A program made the position numbers and the translations under genes. From assembly GCF_030651995.1 (NCBI RefSeq), contig NZ_JAUSBN010000071.1:1-64000 (forward strand): 64,000 bases of DNA, in the 5' to 3' direction. A model generated the notes under the pieces. That model searched no databases, was not told the origin of the DNA, and worked only from the letters and a program-made list of their open reading frames with translations. This document shows, piece after piece, positions 35,936 to 44,398 of this stretch (within the stretch, counting starts at the first letter, position 1; each line of letters starts with the position of its first letter). Source of the stretch: Reyranella sp. (GTDB taxonomy: Bacteria; Pseudomonadota; Alphaproteobacteria; Reyranellales; Reyranellaceae).

Positions 35936-36103
35936 ATGGCCAAGCCGACCTCGATCCTGATCAAGATGATTTCCAGCGCCGACACCGGCTTCTTCTACGT
36001 GACCAAGAAGAACCCGCGCACCAAGACCGAGAAGCTCGAACTCAAGAAGTACGACCCGGTCGCGCGCAAGCACGTCGTGTTCAAGGAATCGAAGATCAAG
36101 TAG
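35936..36103 (+). CDS. rpmG: 50S ribosomal protein L33
   Basis: A complete 55-aa L33 of the zinc-free (C-minus) type: [20 protein letters not shown] followed by [10 protein letters not shown] and the C-terminal [19 protein letters not shown]. None of the four Cys of the zinc-binding form is present, so it is not the Zur-controlled paralogue pair's zinc member. It is too short to be picked by usual length cut-offs. It has its own promoter and an intrinsic terminator, so it is a single-gene transcript. Confidence 0.98.
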   Translation: MAKPTSILIKMISSADTGFFYVTKKNPRTKTEKLELKKYDPVARKHVVFKESKIK

Positions 36104-36130
36104 CCTGCCGCATCGCACGCTCGACGACCA

Positions 36131-36154
36131 AGCCGCCCTTCCGGGCGGCTTTTT
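36131..36154 (+). terminator. Intrinsic terminator of rpmG
   Basis: AGCCGCCC (36131-36138), loop TTCC, GGGCGGCT (36143-36150), then TTTT. A perfect 8-bp GC-rich stem with a T-run, 27 nt after the rpmG stop codon. Confidence 0.9.
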
Positions 36155-36198
36155 CGTGGGATAGGCTCCCGCGCAATCGAACATGGAGGAGAGAGAAG

Positions 36199-37698
36199 AT
36201 GAGCGCCCAGCTTTCGCGCGACGACTGGAAAGGCCGCATCGGCGGCCTGAGCTACCGCAACCAGGCCTTCATCGGTGGCAAGTTCGTCCCCTCGCTGACC
36301 GGCAAGACCTTCGACTGCGTGAATCCGGCGACCGGCCAGGTCCTGACCAAGGTCGCGGCCTGCGAGCAGGCCGACGTCGACGCCGCCGTGAAGGCCGCGC
36401 GCGCCGCCTTCGAGAAGGGCACCTGGGCCAACATGGCGCCGGCCCAGCGCAAGCGCATCATGCTGAAGCTCGCCGACCTCATGATGAAGAACCGCGAGGA
36501 GCTGGCGCTTCTCGAGACGCTCGACATGGGCAAGCCGATCGCCTTCTCGACCACGGTCGACGTTCCGGGCTCGGCCAACACGGTCCAGTGGTTCGGCGAG
36601 GCGATCGACAAGATCTATGACGAGGTCGCCCCGACCCCGGGCAACGTCATCGCCATGATCACGCGCGAGGCCGCCGGCGTCGTGGCCTGCGTCGTGCCGT
36701 GGAACTTCCCGCTGCTGATGGCCTGCTGGAAGATCTCGCCGGCGCTGGCCGCAGGCAACTCGGTGATCCTGAAGCCCGCCGAGCAGTCTCCCCTCACCGC
36801 GCTTCGCCTCGGCGAACTCGCGGCCGAGGCCGGCATGCCCGAGGGCGTGTTCAACGTGCTGCCGGGCTTCGGCGAGACCGCCGGCCAGGCGCTCGGCCGT
36901 CACATGGATGTCGACGTGCTGGCCTTCACCGGCTCGACGGAGGTCGGCAAGTACTTCCTCCGCTACTCCGGCGAATCCAACATGAAGCAGGTCTGGCTCG
37001 AGTGCGGCGGCAAGTCGCCGAACATCGTGCTGGCCGACGCACCCAACCTCGACATCGCCGCCCGCCGCACGGCGTTCGGCATCTGGTTCAACCAGGGTGA
37101 GGTCTGCACCGCCGGCTCGCGCCTGATCGTCGAGGACAAGATCAAGGACGAGTTCCTCGCCAAGGTCATGGCGATCGGCCAGAAGATGATGCCGGGCGAC
37201 CCGCTCGACCCGAAGACCCAGATGGGCGCCATGGTCGACGAAACCCAGACCAAGCGGGTCATGGGCTACATCGACGCCGGCCAGAAGGAAGGCGCCAAGC
37301 TCGCCATGGGCGGCAAGCAGGTACACATCGACAACGCCGGCTCGTTCATCGAGCCGACCGTGTTCGACAATGTCGACAACAAGATGAAGATCGCCCAGGA
37401 GGAGATCTTCGGGCCGGTCCTCTCGGTCATCCCGGTCAAGGATGCCGAACAGGCCCTCACCGTCGCCAACGACACGATCTACGGCCTGGCCTCGGCGATC
37501 TTCACCTCCGACATCAACAAGGCGTTCAAGTTCTCCAAGGCCCTGCGCGCCGGCTCGGTGTGGGTGAACACCTATGACGGCGGCGACATCACCACCCCGT
37601 TCGGCGGCTACAAGCAGTCGGGCAACGGTCGCGACAAGTCGCTGCACGCCTTCGACAAGTTCACGCAGATGAAGACGACCTGGATCCAGCTCGGCTGA
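36199..37698 (+). CDS. NAD(P)-dependent aldehyde dehydrogenase (PuuC-like)
   Basis: A 499-aa aldehyde dehydrogenase with canonical residues: N169 (PWNF), K192 (LKPAEQSP), E268 (LECGGKSPN) and C303 (NQGEVCTAG). Similarity in length and in the C-terminal GGDITTPFGGYKQSGNGRD is to gamma-glutamyl-gamma-aminobutyraldehyde dehydrogenase (PuuC) and related broad-range enzymes. No other polyamine genes are adjacent, so the substrate is uncertain. SD GGAGAG. Flanked by terminators on both sides, so transcribed alone. Confidence 0.9.
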   Translation: MSAQLSRDDWKGRIGGLSYRNQAFIGGKFVPSLTGKTFDCVNPATGQVLTKVAACEQADVDAAVKAARAAFEKGTWANMAPAQRKRIMLKLADLMMKNREELALLETLDMGKPIAFSTTVDVPGSANTVQWFGEAIDKIYDEVAPTPGNVIAMITREAAGVVACVVPWNFPLLMACWKISPALAAGNSVILKPAEQSPLTALRLGELAAEAGMPEGVFNVLPGFGETAGQALGRHMDVDVLAFTGSTEVGKYFLRYSGESNMKQVWLECGGKSPNIVLADAPNLDIAARRTAFGIWFNQGEVCTAGSRLIVEDKIKDEFLAKVMAIGQKMMPGDPLDPKTQMGAMVDETQTKRVMGYIDAGQKEGAKLAMGGKQVHIDNAGSFIEPTVFDNVDNKMKIAQEEIFGPVLSVIPVKDAEQALTVANDTIYGLASAIFTSDINKAFKFSKALRAGSVWVNTYDGGDITTPFGGYKQSGNGRDKSLHAFDKFTQMKTTWIQLG

Positions 37699-37716
37699 TT
37701 CGGCTCGACGAAAAGC

Positions 37717-37752
37717 AAGCCGCGCCGTCAATCACGCCGGCGCGGCTTTTTT
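37717..37752 (+). terminator. Intrinsic terminator of the aldehyde dehydrogenase gene
   Basis: AAGCCGCGCC (37717-37726) pairs with GGCGCGGCTT (37739-37748) across a 12-nt loop, followed by TTTT. A 10-bp perfect stem and T-run, 18 nt after the stop codon. Confidence 0.9.
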
Positions 37753-37804
37753 CTGCCCCAAATCTCATGCCACTGTCGAACACACGGCTCGCCTGAGGTC
37801 GCCC

Positions 37805-38353
37805 ATGAAGAGTGAAGGCTTGCGCCGGCTGAAGGAACGCGGCCTCGACGAGATGCGCCGCTTCCTCCTCATGTTCGTCTATCTCTACGTGGTCTTCGGC
37901 CTGTTCGTCCTGAACGAAAGCCTGGTCCTCTCGGAGCGGAACCTGTCCTTCGCACCGCAAGGATTCGCCCTGATCAACGCCGCCGTCATGGCCAAGGTCA
38001 TGTTGATCGCCGAGCACCTCCGGATCGGCCGCCGGTTCGACCACATGCCTTTGATCTGGCCCGTGGCCTACAAGGCCGGGCTGTTCGCCCTTGTCTTCAT
38101 GCTTTTCCACGCCGCCGAGCGAATTGGCCTCGGCATGGTGGCGGGCAAGTCCTTCGCCGCCAGCATGCCTCATATCGGCGGCGTCACCTGGGAGGGCAGG
38201 CTGACGGTGTGGGCCATCCTGACCATCTCGCTGCTGCCGTTCTTCGCCCTGCGGGAGATCGGGCATATCCTCGGCGAAGGCAAGCTCTGGCGACTCATGT
38301 TCCATGCGCGGCCAGCTTCGTCACCGGCCCGGACCACCGCAGACGACTCATGA
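37805..38353 (+). CDS. Membrane protein of unknown function
   Basis: An unrecognised 182-aa protein with about four hydrophobic stretches (about 20-42, 55-70, 88-110, 133-152) and charged ends. The first helix (FLLMFVYLYVVFGLFVLNE) and the HMPLIWPVAYKAGLFALVF segment are well-formed membrane helices. It has no catalytic motif. The C-terminal tail is Ala/Ser/Thr-rich. Convergent with the isochorismatase-like gene, 1 nt apart. Confidence 0.65.
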   Translation: MKSEGLRRLKERGLDEMRRFLLMFVYLYVVFGLFVLNESLVLSERNLSFAPQGFALINAAVMAKVMLIAEHLRIGRRFDHMPLIWPVAYKAGLFALVFMLFHAAERIGLGMVAGKSFAASMPHIGGVTWEGRLTVWAILTISLLPFFALREIGHILGEGKLWRLMFHARPASSPARTTADDS

Positions 38354-38354
38354 C

Positions 38355-38915
38355 TCAGCGACGCAGTATCGCGTCGACGGTCGTGACCTCGGCATACTCG
38401 CCGTCGAGAAGCGCCAAAGTGAGCTGATGGACGTCTTCCGCCGGCCATAGCCGTCCCGTCAGGTCGCGCTTGTCACACGACCAGCAGGCATCTCCCGGCA
38501 GCCTGACCGCAAAACCGAGGTTGGCCGCCACCCGCACCGTGGCTTCGACCGAGTTGGCAAGCAGCACGCCGCAGATCACCAGAGGCGGCTTCACGCCGTC
38601 GCCCCCGGCCATCGCCTGCAGCCCGGCCGTGAGGTCGGTGCCGATGAAGGCACTGTGGACCTTCTTCGCCACCACCAGCTCGCCCTCGAGCGGTGCCGTC
38701 AACGGCAGGAAGTCGTTGCCCTCCTGCCCCGGCCGGAAGGGCGAGTCGGGGCTGGTACTGTCATGCTTCACATGGACGATCGGCGCGCCGCGGCGGCGCC
38801 ACTCGGTCAGCAGCCGTGCGATGTTGGCCTCGGCGCCCGGATTGTTGCGGGGTCCCCACTTGGGATGATCCATCGCCTTCTGCTGGTCGATCACGACCAG
38901 AACGTCGTTAGCCAT
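38355..38915 (-). CDS. Isochorismatase-fold hydrolase with Ser at the catalytic Cys position
   Basis: A 186-aa protein of the isochorismatase/nicotinamidase family. The Asp (D10, VVIDQQ) and Lys (K83, VAKKVHSAF) of the usual Asp-Lys-Cys triad are present, but the Cys of the CVeaT motif is Ser: VICGVLLANSVEAT (S121, codon TCG on the coding strand). Cys-less relatives such as PhzD hydrolyse isochorismate without a covalent step, so it may still be active on an ether-type substrate. A serine nucleophile or loss of activity are alternatives. Confidence 0.82.
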   Translation of the reverse strand: MANDVLVVIDQQKAMDHPKWGPRNNPGAEANIARLLTEWRRRGAPIVHVKHDSTSPDSPFRPGQEGNDFLPLTAPLEGELVVAKKVHSAFIGTDLTAGLQAMAGGDGVKPPLVICGVLLANSVEATVRVAANLGFAVRLPGDACWSCDKRDLTGRLWPAEDVHQLTLALLDGEYAEVTTVDAILRR

Positions 38916-38985
38916 GCGTTCCTAGCCTCTTGCGCCGTACGCGCAATGGTAGTGGACTTGTCCTCAACCAGAACAGGAGGAAACG

Positions 38986-40092
38986 ATGCAGTTCGGCTAT
39001 TTCACCATGCCCTCCCATCCGCCCGAGCGTTCCCTCAAGGACGGACACGAATGGGATCTCCAGGTGATCCGCTGGCTCGACGAACTCGGCTTCTCGGAGG
39101 CCTGGATCGGCGAACATCACACTGCGCCATGGGAGCCCCATCCCTCGCCCGACCTGCTGGTGGCGCAGGCGCTGATGCAGACCAAGAACATCCGCCTCGG
39201 GCCCGGCGGCTTCCTGCTGCCCTATCACCACCCGGCCGAGCTCGCGAACCGGGTCGCCATGCTCGACCACATTTCCGGCGGGCGCCTGAACTTCGGCATT
39301 GCCGCGTCGGGCCTGCCGAGCGACTGGGCGATGTTCAACGTCGACGGCATGTCGGGTGCCAACCGCGACATGACGCGCGAGGCGCTCGACATCATCCTCA
39401 AGCTCTGGTCCTCGACCGAACCTTTCGACTACAAGGGCAAGTACTGGCACGTCACCAAGCCCGATACGATGTTCGGGTTCCTGAAGCCGCACATCAAGCC
39501 GCTGCAGGCCCCTCATCCGCCAATCGGCGTCGCCGGTCTCTCCAAGGGCTCCGACACGCTGAAGCTCGCGGGCGAGAAGGGCTACATCCCGATGAGCCTC
39601 AACCTCAATCCGGCCTACGTGAAGAGCCACTGGGAATCGGTCGAGACCGGCGCCGCCAAGTCGGGCCGCACACCCGACCGCAATGACTGGCGCCTGGTGC
39701 GCGAGGTGTTTGTGGCCGACACCGACGAAGAGGCGATGCGCCTGTCGGTCGGCTCGCACATGGGTCGCATGATGCGGGAGTACTTCCTGCCCCTGCTCTC
39801 GCAGTTCGGCTTCTTCGAATACCTGAAGCACGATGCCGGCGCGGCGGACTCCGACGTCACGCCGGAATACTGCGCCAAGCACAACTGGATCGTCGGCTCG
39901 CCGAAGACGGTCGTCGAGAAGATCGAGAAAATCTATGACGAGGTCGGCGGCTTCGGCCAGCTCCTCGTCTTCGGTTTCGACTATGTCGAAAACCCGCAGG
40001 CCTGGCGCCGCTCCCTCAAGCTGCTCTCGAAGGAAGTCATGCCCAAGGTGCAGCACCTCAAGCCCGGGATGGCGAAACTGGCGGCAGAGTAA
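38986..40092 (+). CDS. LLM-class flavin-dependent oxidoreductase
   Basis: A 368-aa luciferase-like monooxygenase (TIM barrel, FMN- or F420-dependent). It begins MQFGYFTMPSHPPER, then WIGEHHT, the typical flavin-site segment, followed by GPGGFLLPYHHPAELANRVA and DHISGGRLNFGIAASG. The family oxidises alkanes, sulfonates, EDTA or aldehydes using reduced flavin. The SD is AGGAGG. No reductase gene is adjacent. The stop codon is in the loop of a 9-bp hairpin. Confidence 0.88.
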   Translation: MQFGYFTMPSHPPERSLKDGHEWDLQVIRWLDELGFSEAWIGEHHTAPWEPHPSPDLLVAQALMQTKNIRLGPGGFLLPYHHPAELANRVAMLDHISGGRLNFGIAASGLPSDWAMFNVDGMSGANRDMTREALDIILKLWSSTEPFDYKGKYWHVTKPDTMFGFLKPHIKPLQAPHPPIGVAGLSKGSDTLKLAGEKGYIPMSLNLNPAYVKSHWESVETGAAKSGRTPDRNDWRLVREVFVADTDEEAMRLSVGSHMGRMMREYFLPLLSQFGFFEYLKHDAGAADSDVTPEYCAKHNWIVGSPKTVVEKIEKIYDEVGGFGQLLVFGFDYVENPQAWRRSLKLLSKEVMPKVQHLKPGMAKLAAE

Positions 40093-40101
40093 CTCTGCCG
40101 C
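40081..40101 (+). terminator. Hairpin enclosing the stop codon of the LLM gene
   Basis: GCGGCAGAG (40081-40089) and CTCTGCCGC (40093-40101) make a perfect 9-bp stem whose 3-nt loop is the TAA stop codon. No strong T-run follows. It may end or protect the transcript. Confidence 0.5.
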
Positions 40102-40112
40102 CCGCCGTCTTG

Positions 40113-40868
40113 CTATACCGCGACCGGCACGCTCTTGCCGGTCGCCGAGGCGACGCTGCCGTGAAGATGCGCCACCAGGGCGTCGTCGAGCTTGAGGCGC
40201 GCGGCCAGCATCGCGAGGTAGCCGCGCTCGGCGGCATTGTCTACGTCGATGGCCAGCAGGGAAGCGGTGTAGATTTCGGCCGCCTCTTCCGGCGTCGCCG
40301 CCGCGCCCGCGACGGCGTCGACATCGAGCTTGGCGCGAAGCTCGTCCATCACGAACACCTTGTCGTCGGCGCCGAGCGGCAGCTTGTCCATCTCCGCGAA
40401 GATTCGCGCCTGCTCCTGGGCATCGACATGGCCGTCGGCCTTCGCGGCGGCGATCATGGCGCGCAACAAGTGGCGCGCCAGCGCCTGCTGGCCGGCTTCG
40501 GTCGACGGGTTGAACGGGGTTCCGCTGGGCGCCGGCAACATCGGTACCGGAGCCTGCGGCGCCTGCGGGACCGGGGCTGCCTGCTTGCCGGCCTGCCAGT
40601 CGTTGTACGCCTTGTAGGCGAGCGCCCCGACCGCGGCCATGCCGCCGAGCTTGAGAGCCTCGCCGCCGATCTTGCGGCCGGTCTTGCTGCCCATCAGCAG
40701 CGCCGCCAGGCCACCGGCGAGCACTCCGCCGCCGGCCCCGCTCAGGAAGCCGCTAGGACCGCCCTGGCTGCCGGTTGGGCCAACGCCCTGGCCGCCACTC
40801 TGACCACCGCCCTGGCCACCGCCCTGGCCACCCATGAACTGTTCCAGCAACCGCTTCGCATCGAACAT
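40113..40868 (-). CDS. DUF533 (YebE/TerB-like) protein
   Basis: A 251-aa protein with a short N-terminal region (MFDAKRLLEQFMG), a Gly/Gln low-complexity stretch (repeated GGQ units, about 14-35), a hydrophobic glycine-rich helix (about 45-85) and a C-terminal TerB-like helical domain (about 135-240) with AKADGHVDAQEQARIF, where acidic residues resemble the metal site of tellurite-resistance TerB. Function unknown; probably membrane-associated. An ATG 15 nt upstream is possible but the chosen one fits the family start. Confidence 0.85.
   Translation of the reverse strand: MFDAKRLLEQFMGGQGGGQGGGQSGGQGVGPTGSQGGPSGFLSGAGGGVLAGGLAALLMGSKTGRKIGGEALKLGGMAAVGALAYKAYNDWQAGKQAAPVPQAPQAPVPMLPAPSGTPFNPSTEAGQQALARHLLRAMIAAAKADGHVDAQEQARIFAEMDKLPLGADDKVFVMDELRAKLDVDAVAGAAATPEEAAEIYTASLLAIDVDNAAERGYLAMLAARLKLDDALVAHLHGSVASATGKSVPVAV
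40121..40144 (-). terminator. Hairpin at the 3' end of the DUF533 gene
   Basis: CGACCGGCA and TGCCGGTCG form a perfect 9-bp stem with a 6-nt loop, inside the last codons of the leftward DUF533 gene. With the hairpin at 40081-40101 it makes a pair of stems between convergent genes. No T-run is clear. Confidence 0.4.
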
Positions 40869-40934
40869 AACGCCTCGCCTCATTGATTTAGTTGCGAGGT
40901 CACATGATGTGCAATTGTGGCAAAAGCGGGAGTT

Positions 40935-42161
40935 TCAGGGTCGTTTCGATAAAAACGCTGCCGCCGCAAATCCCAGGGCCGCGACCAGCATGATGCCGGC
41001 CAGCCCCCACAGGACGGGTGCGTAGCCGCCGAACGCTCCCCAGGCGAGGGACGCCAGGACCGGTCCGGCGGCGCGCATGACGTTGGTCGGCATGGTGAGG
41101 GCCCCCGAGACGACACCGTAGCCTTCGGGACCGATGAACTCGGGGACGGCCATCCCTCGCAGGATGGTCACGAGGCCGTTGGCAACGCCGTAGACGACGG
41201 CGAACAGGATCAATGGATAGACGTCGGTGATGCCGGTCGCCAGGAAGCCCATCGCCAGGGGAAAGGCAAAGTAGATCAGCGCACCCAGCTGGATGGTCGT
41301 GATGTGCCGCTGCCCGACCATCAGCAGCACCCGCCCCACCACCTGCATGGGTCCGATCAGGGCGATGATTGCCATGACCACCCCCGTCGATACGCCGCGA
41401 TCGTCGAGCAGCGGGATGAGATGAAAGCTCATGGCCGAGAAGGCGAGCCCGTAGCCTGCGAAAGCCACGACGAGCCCCCAGAAGGCCGGCACGCGGACCG
41501 CCGTGGCCAGCGGACTCCGGTTCACGACGCCCTCGGTGGGCGGCTTGGCTGCGGCGATCGGCACGGGCTTCACCTCGGGCCCCGGCACGATCAGCCAGTG
41601 CATCAGCGCGACACCCAGAACGATGACCGCCAGCACATCGAGCGCGGGCCGCCAGCCGATCCATTCGACGAGGAACTGCGTGAATGGAATGCCGAAGGTG
41701 CTGGCCAGGCCGCCGAGAAAAGTCATCAGCAGGATCGCCTGCTTGTAGCGCGGACCGTAGACGCGGGTGATTACCGCGAAGGCCGGTTCATAGAGCGTCA
41801 CCGCCTGGCAGGCGCCGAGACCGATCCACATTGCGTAGAAGACCGGCAGCGATTCGACCCTCGACCACAAGAACAGCAGCGCGGCCGCAAGCAGCGACCC
41901 GCCGGTCATCAGCAGGCGCCCGTGGCCGCGATCGATCCAGGAGCCGACGGTGATGGAACAGAGGCCGGCGGTGAGCAGCCCCGCCGAGAGAGCGCCGAAC
42001 ATCGCGCTTCGCGACCAGCCAAGCTCCTCGCTCATCGGCACGACGAACAGCGGAAAGGTGTAGTAGACGATGCCCCAGGTCACGAGCTGGCCCAGCGAGA
42101 GCATCCACAAGATGGTCGACGGGCGTTTTCGCCACGCTCCTCCTGCTGCGTCCTTCGCCAT
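40935..42161 (-). CDS. MFS transporter (monocarboxylate/OFA-like)
   Basis: A 408-aa major facilitator with 12 predicted helices. GSWIDRGHGRLLMTGG is the loop 2-3 signature, and FLGGLASTFGIPFTQFLVEW is typical of the OFA/monocarboxylate group. Substrate may be an organic acid. Start is the ATG giving MAKDAAGGAW. It is divergent from the patatin gene with 72 bp between. Confidence 0.85.
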   Translation of the reverse strand: MAKDAAGGAWRKRPSTILWMLSLGQLVTWGIVYYTFPLFVVPMSEELGWSRSAMFGALSAGLLTAGLCSITVGSWIDRGHGRLLMTGGSLLAAALLFLWSRVESLPVFYAMWIGLGACQAVTLYEPAFAVITRVYGPRYKQAILLMTFLGGLASTFGIPFTQFLVEWIGWRPALDVLAVIVLGVALMHWLIVPGPEVKPVPIAAAKPPTEGVVNRSPLATAVRVPAFWGLVVAFAGYGLAFSAMSFHLIPLLDDRGVSTGVVMAIIALIGPMQVVGRVLLMVGQRHITTIQLGALIYFAFPLAMGFLATGITDVYPLILFAVVYGVANGLVTILRGMAVPEFIGPEGYGVVSGALTMPTNVMRAAGPVLASLAWGAFGGYAPVLWGLAGIMLVAALGFAAAAFLSKRP

Positions 42162-42233
42162 AATGCCGCCTGCTCTACCCACTTCCTTACAGAACGATGA
42201 CCCTAACGCCACACGGGCCGCGAGGATAGACGC

Positions 42234-43259
42234 ATGACCGACAGCAAACGCATCAACCTCGCTCTGCAGGGCGGCGGCAGCCACGGCGCCTACACCTGGG
42301 GCGTGCTCGACGCGCTGATCGAGGACGGCCGCCTCGAAATCGAAGCGGTCAGCGGCACCAGCGCCGGCGCGATGAACGCCGCGATCCTGTTGCAGGGTTG
42401 GGCCAGGGGTGGCCCGGCCGGCGCGCGCGCCGCATTGGCCGCCTTCTGGGGCGAACTCGGCCAGATGTCGATCGCCAGCCCGATCCGCCGCACGCCGCTC
42501 GATCGCCTGCAGGGCAACTGGAACCTCGACGATTCACCCGGCGCCCTGTGGGCCGACCTGATCCAGCGCACATTCACACCCTGGCAGCGCAATCCACTCA
42601 AGTTCGATCCGCTGCGCGACCTCCTCACCCGGCACTTCGATCAGGAGTCCGTCCGGGCCTGCCACCAGATCAAGGCGTTCATCGCCGCGACCAACGTGGC
42701 GACCGGCAAGGTGCGCATCTTCACGCGCGAGGAGCTGTCGATCGACGCGCTGCTGGCATCGGCCTGCCTGCCCAGCATCCACGAAGCCGTGGTGATCGAC
42801 GGTGAGCCCTATTGGGATGGTGGCTTCCGCGGCAACCCGCCGATTTGGCCGTTCATCTACAACAGCGCGAGCGCCGACGTGGTCATCGTCGAGGTCGACC
42901 CGCCCGGCCGCGAAGGCGTTCCGCGCTCCAATGCCGAGATCGCCGACCGGCTGAACGAGATCACCTTCGGCGGCGCGCTGATGGCGGAGATGCGGGCCAT
43001 CGCCTTCGTGCAGGAACTGATCGACAACGGCGCTGTCACCGGCGAGTTCAGCGACCGGCTGAAGAAGCTGCTCATCCACTCGATCGGCGATCCCGCAACT
43101 CTGGCGCCCCTCGGCGCGGTCAGCAAGTTCAACATCGAGCCGGAATTCCTCGATCATCTGTTCAAGGCCGGCCGCGCCTCTGCAACCGCGTGGCTGGCCG
43201 CGACGTTCGACAAGGTCGGCGTCGAGAATAGCATCGACATCCGCGCGCGCTTTATGTGA
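42234..43259 (+). CDS. Patatin-like phospholipase family protein
   Basis: A 341-aa patatin-domain lipase. The oxyanion loop is LQGGGSHGAY (11-20), the nucleophile is S43 in GTSAG, and the Asp is D195 in YWDGGFRG, so the Ser-Asp dyad is complete. It lacks a signal peptide. It may hydrolyse membrane phospholipids or poly-hydroxyalkanoate-type esters. A C-terminal extension of about 100 residues beyond the DGG motif is ordinary for bacterial homologues. Confidence 0.88.
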   Translation: MTDSKRINLALQGGGSHGAYTWGVLDALIEDGRLEIEAVSGTSAGAMNAAILLQGWARGGPAGARAALAAFWGELGQMSIASPIRRTPLDRLQGNWNLDDSPGALWADLIQRTFTPWQRNPLKFDPLRDLLTRHFDQESVRACHQIKAFIAATNVATGKVRIFTREELSIDALLASACLPSIHEAVVIDGEPYWDGGFRGNPPIWPFIYNSASADVVIVEVDPPGREGVPRSNAEIADRLNEITFGGALMAEMRAIAFVQELIDNGAVTGEFSDRLKKLLIHSIGDPATLAPLGAVSKFNIEPEFLDHLFKAGRASATAWLAATFDKVGVENSIDIRARFM

Positions 43260-43305
43260 ACAGGCAATGCGATTATACGGACGTCTCAGCCTCGAAAGGA
43301 ATGCC

Positions 43306-44394
43306 ATGAAGTTGCGCCTGTCCAAGATTTCGACCTTCGCGCTCTCCGTCGCTCTCATTGCCGCCGCCGGCACGGCGCTCGCCTGTACGCGCACGCTCTA
43401 CGTGGCCCCCGACAACACCGTCTTGACCGGCCGAAACATGGATTGGGCCGAGGACATGGGCTCGAACCTCTGGGCCTTTCCCGCCGGCATGGCACGAAAC
43501 GGTGCGGCTGGCCCGCAATCCATCACCTGGACCTCCAAGTACGGCAGCGTCATCATCTCGAGCTATGAGGTCGGTACCGCCGACGGCATGAATGAAAAGG
43601 GCCTCGTGGCGAACCTGCTCTATCTGGCGGAGTCGGAGTATGCGAAGCCCGTGCCGGGCAAGCCCTATCTCTCGATCTCGGCGTGGGTTCAGTACGTTCT
43701 GGATACCTACGCCACCGTGTCTGAAACGGTCGACGCGCTGCAGAAGACGCCGTTCAACCTGCTTGCCCCCGATCTGCCCAACGGCAAGGCCTCCACGTTG
43801 CATCTCGCCATCTCCGACGCCACGGGCGATTCGGCGATCTTCGAATATGTCGGCGGCAAGCTTCAGGTGCATCACGGCAAGCAATATACGGTGATGACCA
43901 ACTCGCCGATCTACGACCAGCAGCTGGCACTGAACGAATACTGGAAGAGCATCGGTGGTCTCGTCTTTCTGCCGGGCACCAATCGCGCGGCCGACCGCTT
44001 CGCGCGGGCGTCGTTCCTCCTCGACGCGATCCCGCGGAAGGCCGACCCGTCCTACATCAAGAGTGTCCCCCAGCAGTCGTTCTCCAATCAAGCCGTCGCG
44101 AGTGTCATGGGTGTGATGCGCTCGGTCAGCGTGCCCCTCGGCATCACGACCCCGGACCAGCCCAACATCTCGTCGACGATCTGGCGCACCGTGTCCGATC
44201 AGAAGAACCTGGTTTATTTCTTCGATTCGGCTACGCGTCCCAACACCTTCTGGGTGTCCTTCTCCAAGCTCGACCTCAAGGCGGGTGCTCCGGTGAAGAA
44301 GCTCACCATCCAGGATGGCGAAGTCTTCTCCGGCGAGACGGCGGGCGCGTTCAAGGCGGCCGAACCCTTCAAGTTCCTGCCGGCAACGCCCTGA
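43306..44394 (+). CDS. Secreted linear amide C-N hydrolase (choloylglycine hydrolase family)
   Basis: A 362-aa Ntn hydrolase. The signal peptide ends GTALA and cleavage exposes C27 (CTRTLYVA), the N-terminal nucleophile of this family. The substrate loop has GRNMDWAEDMGSNLW and later VMTNSPIYDQQL (Asn of the family). Relatives are penicillin V acylases, bile-salt hydrolases and acyl-homoserine-lactone acylases. A periplasmic enzyme in a soil-type bacterium points to AHL or other N-acyl amide cleavage, but substrate is not proved. Ends 4 nt before the ROK kinase gene, so co-transcribed. Confidence 0.88.
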   Translation: MKLRLSKISTFALSVALIAAAGTALACTRTLYVAPDNTVLTGRNMDWAEDMGSNLWAFPAGMARNGAAGPQSITWTSKYGSVIISSYEVGTADGMNEKGLVANLLYLAESEYAKPVPGKPYLSISAWVQYVLDTYATVSETVDALQKTPFNLLAPDLPNGKASTLHLAISDATGDSAIFEYVGGKLQVHHGKQYTVMTNSPIYDQQLALNEYWKSIGGLVFLPGTNRAADRFARASFLLDAIPRKADPSYIKSVPQQSFSNQAVASVMGVMRSVSVPLGITTPDQPNISSTIWRTVSDQKNLVYFFDSATRPNTFWVSFSKLDLKAGAPVKKLTIQDGEVFSGETAGAFKAAEPFKFLPATP

Positions 44395-44398
44395 AGCG

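Noticed and set aside
40755-40830. Short GGQ-type repeats that might look like a CRISPR or tandem DNA array
   Set aside because: They encode the Gly/Gln linker of the DUF533 protein; no spacers or regular repeat length.
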